A DNA stretch of 64,000 nucleotides from Amoebophrya sp. A120 (taxonomy: Eukaryota; Sar; Dinophyceae; Syndiniales; Amoebophryaceae): the NCBI GenBank assembly GCA_905178155.1, contig CAJINV010000001.1, positions 16,182,142-16,246,141 of the forward strand, in the 5' to 3' direction. Made by a program: the position numbers and the translations under genes. The notes beneath the pieces are model-generated. The model searched no databases and was not told the DNA's origin. It saw only the letters and a program-made list of their open reading frames with translations. This document shows positions 22,936 through 36,300 of the stretch, one piece after another. How positions within the stretch are numbered: the stretch's first letter is position 1; every line of letters starts with the position of its first letter.

Positions 22936-23954
22936 GTGACAGATTTTTTCGAACACGGCTGAAATGTATTTAGAGCAATACTGGTTTTGCCAAAACCACG
23001 ACGAACAGATGACATGACACCGACGACAGATACAAATGTGCGTGTACTTATTTTCAATGTAGGGGCTTTTTTGGCATTGAGATTGATGCATAACAAAGCC
23101 GTCATAAAATTTTCCGATTCTGTTGTTGTCTTTTTCTTTTGCAACAGCACGTCATAGCTGCCACACGCAGCGCTTCTTAACTTTTGACACACTTTAAGTG
23201 GCCGTTCCGAAAGGATCAGGCTACAATTTCCTGCTTTTGAGAACTCAGAACATACTGGATCCACTAAAGAAAAACTCGTTGCCTTTTTGTAGCGAGAATT
23301 CGTATGACCACACAAAAATGACGACTCTCGACGGACTCTTCTTTGTAGCGTTTTTCTGATTAGCGACCGACCACGTCTTCTTCTTCTAGAAAATGATAAA
23401 TCAGACCACAAATTATCCATCGCTCTAGAAGGTTGAGGCGATAAAAACGCGAGCCACCTTTGAGCACAGACCGAGCGCTGCTCGCGCATGGGATTGCAGC
23501 CACCTTTGGAGCAACGTGTTTTTCCGTTTCCAAGCGTGAATTTCAGAACTACACAAAATTTTTCTCTAGACTCATTCACGGCCTTTCTATGTATCTGCGA
23601 GAGAAGACGGAGGCTAAAGAGCAAGAGGGTGAGACTGTGTCTGACTTGCAACTATACTGGTAGTAGTGGTTCTTGTTCCAGATCTAGCTAATACATGCGG
23701 TTTAAGGAACGAATGCTCCAAAGTAATGTATTCCAACTTTGATTTACACCCATTTCATCTAAAATCCAGCTCAGAAGTGTTGGTTTGAGGAGCAGCTGTT
23801 TATACAGAGACGTCATGGAAATACCAGGCGACTTGTGGTCGCATTTCACGTTTTCTCTGGTGTCCTGATGGACCCCGACGGACACGTTCACAAATCGCGG
23901 CAATAGGGGCTCTGTCTGCGCGGGTGCAAGCCCGGAGCACTGCTTGAGCGCAGG
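22936..23954. other. Interval without a supported gene
   Basis: Possible 5' exons of the next gene may lie here. For example, 23460-23631 reads in one frame up to a GTGAGA donor, but I cannot link it in phase. A 239-codon antisense ORF (22932-23651) is basic/Ser-rich without domain features and overlaps the foldback element, so I do not call it. Confidence 0.45.
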
Positions 23955-26783
23955 ATGTATTTGTGCAGGTTGTCTGTCCGGTACCTGTTCTTCGGCGTAT
24001 TCATCCGAAAAAATTTCGTTTCCGCACTTCATGTCCTGCGAAATGTCGGGAAGAAAAACTGGGGGACGCGGCAGCGGCTTCAACAGCGCGTTTCTGTCGC
24101 CCGAGAAAATGATCATGCCGTTGCAAAGGAGCAACAGACGCCTGGTAGCGTGACGCTCACGGCAAAATTCGCCGTGTCCACCGCGTCTAATCCTAATCAA
24201 GAAAAGAATGCGGACCCCGCGTACGCCGTGTTTCTGGACGCGCTGCGTTCCACCTGGTTCCCACTTCCAAATTCGGCTTCGTCAGGTACTACTGCCCTCC
24301 ACGAAAAATCACGGGCGGATCCGAAGTGTGGCCCCCCCGCAGACGACGTGCAGTTCCCGTCTTCGGCCGACGTTCAATGGGTGTGCGACCTCATGACGCA
24401 GAACAACAGTTCGTATCTCGGGCACCTGCACTACAAGCGGCTTGGCCCGACGGAAGCGTCGGACTACGTCGGGGATCCCCCAGCGCGGTCGGAGCTAAAC
24501 GTATCCGACTGAACATGAAAATTGTTGCTCTTTTTGCAACATAGACACCCAAAGCAACATGACTTGGTGCAGCGAATCTTGTGTTTCCAGAGGACTAGCT
24601 AGTACTTGCGACCTGTTTATAGTGGGCAATTCGCTTGCACACACTGCAACTCGGACGTGCAGTAGTAATTTAAGTTGCGAAACAAGGAGAGGTATGACGG
24701 CTAGGAGCGTCAAATACAATTTTCAATTCGATAACGCGTCACACACAATTTTGTTTTCTGCAAAAACGACGATGTGGACGTGCAAAGTTGCACCGTGAAC
24801 CAGTACTGCCAGCCGTGCATGAATGCCATAGATCGGTGCTACGATAAAGTAAATCGCATGATTATCACCGTCGACTGCGAAACTGCGTAAGTAGAGCTAC
24901 AGTAGGGGCATGTCCTCTACGACGCACTCGATCTCGAACTACTACGGCGTCCTCGGAGCACATTAACCTGCACGACCGGGAAAATGGAATACCGCTACGA
25001 GTTCTCTTTGGGAGACTCCTGCACCGCCCGTTTTGAGGTGATTTCAAGAATCACTCGGAGAGTTTCGGTTTTTATAGAGAAATAATGTCGCAATAACGGG
25101 TGAGAAAACTACTCTATCTGGATCTGTTGTATGATAGTAGAAAATGACAAGGATGCCGACGTTTCATATGGACCGAAAGAAAAGGTCAATGTCATGTGGC
25201 CTCAGTGAAAAAATGAATGCAGCATTGGTGTCAATGTTGTTGAAAATTTGGTCCCGCTCCTTATGAAGTTGCGGGAAAATCTCGCCGATAGTTCAAAACT
25301 AACTCCGTGTTCGTCCACTCCATGCCAAAGAAAGTGGGAATAACAAACCTGCTTCGTAGTTTCTTGTTTTGAGAAATTATCTGATTCGCTGCGTTTGCCT
25401 ATCGTTCTTACCAGGGAGAGGGGATAGTCATTGCATGCTCGTCGATGCTAAAAAGATGTGCGAGCGCGCGTTGTTTTGAGCCACTTCCTTCTTTCTGCTT
25501 GCGTCACCGCTGATGAATGTAGGAAATGTACGCCAAGTTTGGGAATTTCGCGAGCAGCATCGCGCAGACGGGACAACGGTTTTCGTGGCAGAGATGTAGG
25601 TACATGGCGCAGCAGTGGCGGGATCGCTGGTCGTGGTACCGCTTCTGGCAAATCAGGTACGGATCTTCCTCGAACGCATAAGCTGCACTGTAGACATTTT
25701 TGCACTTTGAGTGCGCTCTGGTGAAGATGCAAATACCTCTGTGAGTCGTGTTAATATGTAGTGAGGTCACCGAACGGTTCTAACCAGGGAGTTTTTTTGA
25801 CAGCCAGACAGCAAAACGGCCGTCAGTTTTCAAGCGGCCGGAAGCGTTTTTTGACATAAAAAATTTCCAATTATCAAGCGGGCGGGGCTTTGAAGTCAAA
25901 CAAGCCCGGTCGAAAACTATCGATTCGCACTTGATAAAACGACGCAGGGGAGCCGGCAAAAGGGGCGCCCTTCTGAGGCGCCCACCGCCTTGATTTCTGG
26001 CGGTTTGGGCCGCCAAAAAAGGGGCACGCAAAAAACTCGCCCAAAATCAGAACAGCGAAACAGCATGGCACGGCCGCGATTTCGGAGCATTTTGGGCGGC
26101 CGCGAAAGCGGCCGCCTTTTCGCCGGTTTCAGAGCCTGGGAAGCTTTGCAAAAAGCGCCGGCGAGGAAAATAAAGACGCAAAAAAGAAAAAGCGCGCCAG
26201 ACGCGCAGAGCCAATCCGCATGCTACGGGCCCGATTTTTCCTCGCTTTTTGGACGCCCCCCGTGGCGCCCGGATCGGCCCCATAGCATGGGGGCTGGCTT
26301 TCGGAAAGGAATTTCGGAAATTTGCCAAAATTTGCGACGCTTACCAAGCGGCCGCCATACCGTGCGGCCTAACGTTACTCACGGCGGTATGGCGAGCCCA
26401 GAAAAAGCAAAGCCGCGGCCAAGGCGACGGCCGGCAAGAAAACGCCCACGACCTCACTACCCCCGCCCCGGCGGCTATATTTGGTTTGCTATTGGATCTT
26501 TTTCCGTAGGCGATGAATGATTTTCTCTGAAGCGGAATGTTGCTTTGGGCGATTATATCACAGAGAAAATTTCTGGGAAGGATGTACTTACGTGATCATC
26601 GGGGGGTGCGTCCTCTGCAGCGCCTTCTCGTTGTTCGAGGTCCTGCGGCTACAGCGCAACAACATCCAGCGCATGTGGATTGCGTACGTGCGGAAGGAGC
26701 GCGAGCGGTCCGAGTTGATGGAAATCATCAAGCAGGCACGTGCTGCGGGCCTCATACCGCCCACCGAAAACGAAATGCAGTGA
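23955..26783 (+). CDS. Cys-rich single-pass membrane protein, five exons, unknown function
   Basis: Model: 23955-24500, 24768-24886, 24959-25037, 25523-25656, 26564-26783 (365 aa). The frame is consistent across every junction. Exons 1-3 carry a Cys-bearing, probably extracytoplasmic region (NQYCQPCMNAIDRCYD, VDCETATLTC, GDSCTARFE). Exon 4 is Trp/Arg-rich (QQWRDRWSWYRFWQIR). Exon 5 has one membrane span (TYVIIGGCVLCSAFSLF) followed by a basic helical tail ending ENEMQ. The start is uncertain: the ATG at 23955 is followed by a hydrophobic stretch, but upstream exons are possible. Intron 1 is either GT-AC, using a flanking AACG repeat (24501-24767), or GT-AG at 24488-24787. No family recognised. 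Confidence 0.6.
25780..26515. repeat. GC-palindromic, poly-A-spaced segment inside the last intron of the Cys-rich membrane protein gene
   Basis: Composition changes sharply here: blocks of GGCCGCC/GGCGGCC alternate with AAAA runs, and long ORFs are open on both strands at once. Strong hairpins are visible at about 25962-25983 (GGGCGCC with GGCGCCC), 26096-26117 (GGCGGCCGC, AAA, GCGGCCGCC) and 26351-26396 (GCCATACCGTG with CACGGCGGTATGGC). It lies wholly within intron 25657-26563. It looks like an inserted repetitive element rather than a gene. I see no terminal repeats that delimit it exactly. Confidence 0.55.
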
Positions 26784-27334
26784 CGGATATTTTTCGATCT
26801 CTGGTACGCAACAGGATATGATAAACTCTCATACTTGCAAAACCACTCTGCACTTTTGACATCACCAGAAGGGTCTGGACATTGATTCTTACAGCAGCAT
26901 GCGGGGCTGTGACAGAAAAACAAATGCTGACTGGACGGCGCCCCGAGGTGCTGAAAAACAAAAAAGTAGACCTGACTCTCCGTCACGTTGGGTGGTTTTC
27001 AGTAGAGCATTGCGCTGAGTGGGTTTTGGTTTATTTTCTGTGTGCTCGGACCAAGAAAGAGAAGCACGCGGGGGACGAGAGTCGATTGTCGCCAGAGCAG
27101 CACTATCTGCGCAAATAAGTAGGCACATGCAAGAATGCACGAGAGTAGTTGACACCACAGTAAAAGAAAGTGCGGGGGCGCTCATGCTCATCTCGAACTA
27201 CGCGCCTGCCACTGGAGCGATGAGTGCTCGTGTCCGGAAACAATGCACAGGTGCAGTAACACCAGATACCGAATGATTCTGAAGGAGCATCAGAGCGCAA
27301 GATCATTATGAGTGGGCACGGGAGTCAAATATGA
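26784..27334. other. Intergenic, no gene seen
   Basis: Spacer with short ORFs only. It contains the 3' UTR of the preceding gene and the leader of the giant surface-protein gene. Confidence 0.6.
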
Positions 27335-30300
27335 ATGTTGGGCGCCATGTTATCCTCGCCCGCACGTCCGAGGATCCGCTTGCGGGCGAGGCGGCGGAGG
27401 ATGTGCGCTCCTGCCACATCGTCTTCAGTGGCTGTGGTCTGCTCGAAGAACCAGCACAGCCATTCCTTTACCCTGAAATTGGCGGCGTGGGCGTTGCTCG
27501 CCTGGTTCCCAGCTGGTGTGGGTGGGATTTTGGACAACCGCAAGGGGTATCGGCTGTTCCAGCTCGCGGAGGAGCTGTACCAGCGGTTCCACTTGGTCCG
27601 CCCCGCCGACGAGGACGACGGCCGGCTGCTGGTGCTGCGGAACGAGGTCCGCAACCAGAACGAGCTGTGCACCCACTACGCGACCTACCACGAGTTCATG
27701 AATCTGAAGCAGTACCAGGAGGGGTGGCGGTTTGTGTACGAAAGCGGCAACAATCTGAAGGCGGTGTGGAGTGAGCCGCGGAAGTGCTTTCTTGTGACCT
27801 GGGAGGGGGTGTGTCTGGAGAACCTCCAGGCCTGCGGGGGGGCGCCGGCGGGCAGTGTCGTGCCCGTTACCGACGTATTTCAGAACGGGGAAACCGACCC
27901 CGGCTACGAGGCCTACGGCAACTACCCGCACACGGGGTCGGTGAACGGCCAGGCCACCTACATGCCGCGGCACGCCTGGTACACGGAGGGCGAGGAGACG
28001 CTGCGGCTGCTGGAAGAGGTGTATTTTCTCGTGCAGGAACAGGTGTCGTGGCGCGTGTTTCTGCAGGACGGCACCCCGAGCACCGAAAAGCAGGAGGAGG
28101 CCGCTGTGCAGATCAAGTCAGGCGTGCAGCAGGTGATCGCGCTGCTGCTGCGCGTGCGTGACGAGCACTGGAAGCGGCGCCTGACGAAGCTGACCGCGTT
28201 CGTTGAACAGCAGTCCTTCCAGACGGCCGCGGTGAAAACGCACCTGACAAACTTCCTCGGCGTGCTCAACAGCTTGTTCGACGCGGGGCTCAACGACTGG
28301 TCCACCGCCTCCTCCTCCGCGACCACGCAGCAGGACCTCGAGACCAGCATGTGCACGCCGGTCGACTGGGCGGCGCGGTTGACCGAGTTGTACGCGAAGT
28401 TCGACGCGGACGTGGTCAATGGCGCTGGCGCGACCTTTGTGGGCCTCGACAACCTGTATACCGAATGTGCTAAGCACGCGGCACTGCAGGAGGCGCTGCT
28501 GACCGCGAGCAGTCTATTCTTGGCTGCGTCCGCGTACGTTAGTTTTCTGGAACTAGAGTGCAAATTTCTCAAGGAGGAGACCGGCACGGGCGCGGCGGTC
28601 TTCAACACCGATCTGATCACGCACGTGCAGAAGGTGCAGGGGATGGTGAACTATTACGCGACGACGCAGCTTGGCAGCGCTGCCGAGGACACCAATATTG
28701 GGCCCGCCGCGGCGCGGCTGCGGCGCTGCTACCACACCCGGCTCGCGCACCTGAGCGGGGTGCTTTCCAGCTGGGAAAACAAAGCCGGCTTGGGCACCGA
28801 AGACGCGTCGTGGTTCGAGAACGAGGCGGAAAGCCTGCTCACCTTGGACTACTGCCTGCACCTACACGGGGCGCTCGGTGGGGGAACGACGTCAATACTT
28901 CTCGATACGCGATCGGATGTTGGGCTCTTGGGCGCAAGTGCTGCCACTGAAGTGGTGCAGGTGCCCCGCGGCGGGGGCGCGGCGCGCGCCGCGCCCTCCT
29001 TCGCATTCGGAACGGGGGAGACGGCGGTGACGGTACTAGATCTGTTCGGCGACAACAACAAGGCACTGCAGATCGGGCCGTTGCCCGGTGCCACGGACTT
29101 GCTGCGGTCCAAGAAGGCCAGCCTGGCGGATAACTTCGTGGAGATCTCGTTGTATGAAAATTGTCCGCCGCTGCAGGACATTATCAACAAGCAGACCATC
29201 TCCGGGCTCCCGATCGGTCCCAGCAGTCGCGGCAAATGGCACGCGGACAACTGGGAATGGCTCAAGGAGGACGCGTTTGACTGGTGCGACCTCGGGTATT
29301 TCGAGGGGTGGCAGCGGGACTGGGCGAAGCAAATCAACACCCTGTGCACGGGCGCAACGCAAAAGTGGTGCTCCGCCGTAGACCCGGCGCTCTGCGACTA
29401 CGACCGCGAGTACTCGTCCTTGCTCGAGAGCCTCGATTTCGGCCTGTGGGACTGGATCAACGATCATTGGCACCGCATCGTGCGGGGTGTCGGTCACAAC
29501 TTCACGGTGACACGGGGCAACATGCGGTTTGCGCACCACCAGAATCCGAACCCGGGCTGGCACTTCTACAGCCTTCCGGAGCACCCCGCCTCGTATTCCT
29601 GCAAGAACCACACGCCCGTCAGCTACGATCCGAGCGCACAGAATGGGTGTGGCATGCCGGACACGCACAAAGCCTCGTGTCGCAGCGAACCCGGGTACTT
29701 AAGTAAGAAGTTGCTTGCCCTGCTACAGTAGGGGGAACTAGGTAGCGTAAAGTTGATGAAATGATATTGTTCATCCAGATCTGCGTTTCTAAAACACCGA
29801 ACATGATTGAAAGTGGTACGCGGCGTTTCTTCTATGTGTTTCCACCATAAAATCATACTCATACACAAGTTGCTACGTGAAACCGTTCACCAAGCCGGGA
29901 TGGCCGTCACCTCCGGAGAACGAGGACCAGAGTACCGCCCACATGGTGCAGCACGCCTGGTATTGCCGCGACGCGCAGAACAATGCCGAGGCCGCCACGT
30001 GCGAAGCCGCGCCGCCAGGTAAATACGCGGATCCGAGCAGCGGTATTGTGTCCTGTCCGTCTTCCGCGGGGTCCTTTTTGAAGTACGATTTCTGGGGTGC
30101 CACCACGGAGGACGAAGCGTGCAAAAGTAAGCACGTCACGACCGCGCGGCACTACTGCGAGAATCCCTCGGACTGCGGCACGCCTAGGGTGTTGGAGGCG
30201 GGTTGGTATTCCGACGTGTGCATGAACGAGAAGTTTCGATGCACGTACTCGGCGAAACCGGGCCCGCTCTGGCGATTCTCCTCCAATTCGGAAAGCGGGA

Positions 30301-33300
30301 CCAGTGACGGTTGTGCCGTCGGGTGGGTCTTCGTTGGCGGCGTGCACATCCCGCAGCAGCAGCTCACGCCCGCAACAGCTCGGCGCGCGAGGCTGCTTGC
30401 GGCAGAAGAAGCGAGTCAAGAAGGTGAAGTCGCGATGCAGGAGGGGAGTGCTGTCGCCCCGGCACGTGATGTCGGACAACTTCTTGGCGCTTCGGTGGCG
30501 AAGGAAATAGAGGAACAACGAAAGACGAAGACATCTGAAAAGAACCTCGCTGATGATGATTCCAAGCGGAGTTCGCGTGCACAAGAGGAAATTACCTCCC
30601 CGACAAGAAGAACCGACGAACAGAACCTCGCTGATGTCTCCTCGCAGCATCCGGAGAAGCGCCGGCGGAGGCTGGCTTCTTGGGTCGACCAGGGTCGGCA
30701 GCCCGCGTCTCTCTGTGGCGTCGGAGCTTTGTACCAGCCGAATCACCGGTGGCCACACCCCATTCCGGGTTACTACAATGTGAGCGACAAAACTAAGTAC
30801 CTGTGGGACTCGCAAGGAACCGTGGTGAAGCCTTACTATGCGGGGCTGGTGGGTATCCACGACAGCGCCCTCGCTCCGCCGCCCTGCAACTACTACTTCA
30901 CCAAGTACCGGACACTGTACGACACCTATACGAGTTACGGAGACTTCATCGCGGGTCGGCACTCCACGCGAGCGATGAACATGTATACTGCAGGCTCCCA
31001 CCTGAGCAGTAGTTTGTACAGCGCGACGGGGTTTTTCTTCGACGGGCTCGATGACGACCAGGATGGTTCCGACGCGAACACCGCTGGGCGATTCGGCTGC
31101 TATCCCGACCCCGACAACCCGGGGGAAGAAATCTGCAAGTGCGGTTTCGGGCCAGACTGCTGGCAAAGTGAACGCATTGCGCCGTTGTACTTTCGCACGG
31201 AGCTGCTCACTCTCGCTCAGTGTGGCGGCGAGTGGCGTACCTACCACAGAAAGAACACGAACTCACTGTGGGACGGAAGCGCCGACTGTGCCACCGTAAC
31301 GTACCGACAGGCAGATTGCCAGGAGTGCAAGTGTTACGAGTGTGACCCTGCTGCCGAGCCGTTCTACTACTTGAGCGACTATGTGAATGACCCGCAGGCT
31401 TTGATGCGCACCCACGCGAGTAACTACTTTGCGCTGCAGCCAGGGGAGTTTGCGACGCGCTCCCCAATCTGCAGCGCGGCAAACACGTGTCAGAGCCCGT
31501 GGAACGCCTTCCAGATGGACCCAACGATATCAGCGCCGATGACCCCGTCGCTGCATGCGAACAACTCAGAGTACGGCCGCTACCTGTTTCCGTGGCAGGA
31601 CACTGCCATTTGTGAGGTTTATCCGTTCATCCCCCCCTTTTTTGCGAATCTGTGGGTCCAGTCGGAGTGGGACAAGTTCAATTGTAAGTGCAACACGGAC
31701 CACTGGCTGGCGGGGACAAACATCGAGTTTGGGCGTCTGCGAACGCTGTGGCGGTACGACACCATGAAGGGCAAACACAAAGTGGTCGACAAAATGCACA
31801 AGAACTGTGGGAACGTGAAGCGCCACACGCCGCAGCCGGTCAAGCGCGACCTGAAGGCCGCGTCGGCGATGGCCGCAGACTACGCGAACCAGCACCGCGC
31901 GTCCTCGGCGACGCCGACTGTGCCGACCGCGGACGGGGCGTTCAGCGTCTCTGCGCTCCCGTTCAGTCTGGAGCTGTACTTCAAGCTGGTGCAGTCGGAC
32001 GCCTTTCCGGCGTCCTCGGCGGACGAGGCAGCCACGTGCGCGACCCTGGCGACCGACACCGATCTCAAACTGTTGCCGCTTGCGGGGCAGTTTCCGCATT
32101 GGTTCGTGGGGCTCGCGAAGTTTGGCAGCAGCAAGTTTCGCGTGGCCTTCTACCATCGGGAGTTGTCCCTGAGCAACAACAAACGAACCTCGGTGTACTG
32201 CTCAAAAGCGTTCACGCTGGAGCCCGACCCCGGGGGAACCCTTCACACCTCGCACTGGCAGCTGCTCAGCCTGGTCGCAGAGCAAGGCTCCTCCGCGAAC
32301 ACCGTGCGGATTCGTTTTTACGTGAATAAGGTAAGTACGTGCACACTACACTAACCAGAATTGCAGCTGCTCGCTGTCGCGCTCCTGTGCGTCGTTCAGC
32401 CACGGCTGCCAAAACCAAGATCATAATGGAACATTTGTAACATGGTTTTGTGCAAAGTTGATGAGGTTGTGCTGTCGGTCCTAAGAATATGATGGTCAGC
32501 ACCACAGCAAACAACTATAAACAGGCCTTCGTGTGCTGCCAGGAACCGTTTCCGAAACGCACATCGGCGAACTTTGCGGCGGCGGCGGACGCGGTGAATA
32601 GTCGCGAGGCGTCCACCGATTTTCATCGGGACCCGCAGACGGGCGCCTCGACCGCGGCACAGCACTCGTGGATGCAGCGCGTCGGCCAGTACAAGGATGT
32701 GTACCATGTGGGTCCGCTGAACTACGAGCTGCTGAATGGCGAGAGTCCGGGGGCGGGCACGACAAGTTTGTTCCAGAGCCAGGCGTTTGCGATCGACCCC
32801 AATTTTGCGTTACCGTACTGGCCTCTGGCGCAGATGAGCGCGCTGGGCACGAATTTTCGCCTGCTTCTCGACGAGGTTCGCATTTTCCCCAGCTTCGCAC
32901 TGCCGCGGGCGAGTTTCGGGTTTGCGGAGCTGCTACAGGACCGCCAGTGCAACAGCGGCAGTCTCTTCGACCGTCTTGCGGGCGGCGGCGGCGGCATGAC
33001 GAGCGTGGTGCAAAAGACCAACCTGCAGACTACGCTGTATGACGAGTCTTTCAGCTCCAGCGGCCTGTGCAACCCGGCTGCGAAGCTGTACCGGGATTCG
33101 AACGGCTTGGAGACGACCGGCGCCGGGGTCACGAAGTGCAAAACCGGGTACGAAACGCTGTCGCGGTACCCGAATACGTGCGTGCCCGAGTGCGGGTCGC
33201 TGCCCGGCGGGCTCGAGTACATCCGGGCCTCGGGCAGCAGCAAGTGCGACTGCCCGCCGGGCTTCTTCGAAGTGTGGCGCACGTCCAAGATGAAGCTCAC

Positions 33301-36300
33301 CTTTAGCGGCACGCTGAACAACGTGACGGCCTACGCTACCAACGTGGATACCGTGGTCTTCACGTCCAATCCGCCGCAGGTGACCGGCGACCCGTTCTAC
33401 ACGATCGAGTTCAAAGATGCGCAGGGGCAACCGAAGGTGGAGGAGGTCCCGCTGCTGGTGCTGCGGGTCGACGGCACGGCGACGAAGCTGAACCGGTTGG
33501 AGATTATGACGACGCAGGGTGACTGGGAGCACGTGCCGGCCTACGAAAATTTTGAGTTTGCGGACCCGGTGCTGCCGGCGACCATGTCGCTTCGGTATCT
33601 CCACCACAGTCCCACAGCTGGCTACGGGGGCGGCACGGAGGTACTCTCGTGTGCCGCCTGCCCGCACAGCGGCCTGAATGCAGGCGAATCGCTCGGAAGT
33701 GTGTCCCCGCGCACGAATCTGACCAGCTGCAAGTGCAAAGCGACTGACGCACGGAACCTGCTGGGAAAGTGTGTGACGCGGCAGGACCATCTGGGACCGC
33801 CGACGCTCAATCCGGGCCCGCAAACGCCGCGACGCTACGTCGCACTGAACACGAACATCCAATTTACGATCCCCGCCGTGTGGGACAGCGTTGAGTCGCC
33901 GTGGTTACGGAAAATCCTGTTCACGACGGATTTGTCCGATCCCAGCTGTGCCACCAATGCCGGGACGGTGTGGGACGGCACCAACCACCCACAGGTACGG
34001 GAGCGGCTGCCAGTCGATTTTACGCTGAAGTACACGCTGTGCCATCCCTTGTTTAAGGACCGGGCCGACCAAGCGGTGTACGCGGGCCGTGGCCAGTTAG
34101 CCGATCCGTCCGTACGCTTTGACGCAGTCGGTAAGCAACCGGGCGACCTGGCGAACCACCGGTTTGACCTGAACGTCACGGTGGATCTTCTCAGCGTGGA
34201 CGTGGTGCTGCCAGCGAGCGCGCTGGCCACGGGTTTGACCCAGACCGGGCACACGGACCACGGCAGGCTGGAGTACTGGTTCGCGACCGACCCCACCGCA
34301 CGGTCGCTCTACACGGGCCCGTTCCTGCTCACCGGTGCTGAACAAACGCTAGTGGTGCAAAGCGTGGCGAAAGACTCGGCGCTGGAAGAGCAGTACGACC
34401 CGTCGCAAGCGCTTTCCTTCGCGGTCAAAATCAACCAGCAGCCGGACTTTCACCTCGGCTTCGCGTGGGCAAGCGGCACGAGGGACACGCTTCAGCGCGT
34501 GCACTTTGTGACGCCTTCGCCCGGTGCGACAGAGGACAGCGACTGGGTGTCCCCGGAGGCGCACAACAAATACTACTTCCGCTGCGGGCTGGCCCAGACG
34601 GAAGCAAAGTTCACCCTGGCGGTGCCGGGCGCGTTTTCGCTGCAGACTGATGCGGTTGAGTACTTCGTGGAGTCGGTCGCGACCGCGGGCTTGCTCCCGA
34701 ATGCTGCAAATTACCGGTACACGAGCGCGCTCTCCTGGAAAACGTTAGCGCTTCCGAACGCCGTCGTGCAGACAGACGTGGTGACAACGCCTAAATTGGA
34801 CATCAAAAGCAGTAATCTGGGTACGGAGATCGAGTTCCGTTTAGGACTGACCGCGTACGCGGAAGAGCGCACGGCCGGAGACAACTTCTCGCTGCGCATC
34901 TATTGGCGCCTGCACAAGCTCGGGTACGTGTGGGCTAGCAACGAGCACGCGCCGCTGCGGCTTGACGTGTTTCAGCAGCGCAGCGAGAAAAACGATCTGC
35001 AGGTGCTGCTGCACCCGCAGTATGACATTGACGCCACGGATTTGTGGAACGCGCAGTGGCCCACGACGCCAGCCCCTGCGGAAGCGAAGAGCTTGCTGCA
35101 AACGCAACCCTACCGCGTGGAGATTCAACCGCCCGCTGCGGCACCGGTGCTGAGTCCAACCGCCGTGCGGTTTTTTTTCGTGGCGGCCGCGCCGATTGGT
35201 GACAGCGGCACCGGCGTGGATGCTGCGTTCGTGCAGTCGGAACTCGCGTTCCTCTGGCGGGATGTTGGCTTTTTCCTCAAGCTGCAACCGGGCACGGTGG
35301 TCTCTTCGGGCAGTGCGTCCTCATTGTTTCAGCGGGACTTTGACCTGGTTTCGGGCAACAACTACGACGCGGCCTCGCGGGCGGGCATTTTCGCCGCTTG
35401 CGGGTACCAGTTGCGCAGCAGCCAAGACGTGAACGAGCTGAAGCTGGCCAAGAAATTTTGCGAATACGAAGCGGGTGACCAACTGGCGCTGCGGGCGGAC
35501 GACGTTCTGTTCGTGTTCCACTACGATCCCGGGGAGCAATTGCTCGTATCGCATCCGCGGGTGGTGGGTATCGCACGCCAGACCGTGTTCGCCCAAGCCT
35601 CGCCGATCACTGCCAACACCTGGACACAGTACAGCGCCACCCTTTTGACGGTGCCGCGCCCGCCGGGCGCGCCCACGGCGACGCAGCACGTGTTTGACGA
35701 CCCGGCAAACCTGCGGAATTTTCAGTTTGGATTAGCGGAGCCTGCGGTGTCCGGAACGAGCTTTCACCGGAAGTTCTGCGCCGTTGCAGTGTACTCCTCG
35801 TCTTACGGCAGTGTCGAGGTTGGTGCGGGTCGGCTGCCCGGTAGCGCAGCCGGCAGTTCAGCAGCGAACGAGACAAAAGTTCGCTTTTGCGATGAGCCGC
35901 AGTCGGCCACCGCCCCGGACGCCCCCACCGTGCACGCGGACGGCCGCTTCTTTCGGCTTACAAGTGCGTCGCTTGCGAGCGCGGAAACGGTGTCTGACTT
36001 TTTGGAGCGGAGCAACGCGACGCTGTTCTACGAGAGCACGGGCTGGCAGGACTACAGCGACGTCGTCGTCGACGCTAACCTGCAGACGCTGAAGTTTTAC
36101 GGCCAGTTGAACTTCAACCTGACAGTGTTCACCAGCACAAAAGCAGCGACACCCTGGGCTGCCGACGAGTACACCCTCAGCCGCAGGGGGCGCCGCCTCA
36201 CGATGCACAAAGTGGCCGACGATGCGAGTCGTGACCCGCGAAAAGCGCGGAACCAGTTGGCTCATCCTGACTACAACCATCGTCACGGGACCGACCGAAT

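Noticed and set aside
22932-23651. 239-codon ORF on the minus strand
   Set aside because: Basic/Ser-rich with no domain features, overlaps the foldback element edge, and runs against the otherwise uniform gene direction.
25504-25770. Minus-strand ORF with CPVC and several His/Cys, RING-like at first sight
   Set aside because: The cysteine spacing does not complete a RING. The same bases form a + strand exon (25523-25656) that joins its neighbours in phase at good GT-AG sites.
29695-29869. Apparent non-canonical intron with AAGT or AAGTTGCT repeats in the giant gene
   Set aside because: A normal GTAC...AG intron (29695-29869) joins the frames in phase, so no unusual splicing is needed. The AAGTTGCT repeat puts the frames out of register.
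29907-31247. 446-codon antisense ORF
   Set aside because: Shadow of the GC-rich + strand coding exon of the giant surface protein; Arg/Val-rich antisense composition and no motifs.
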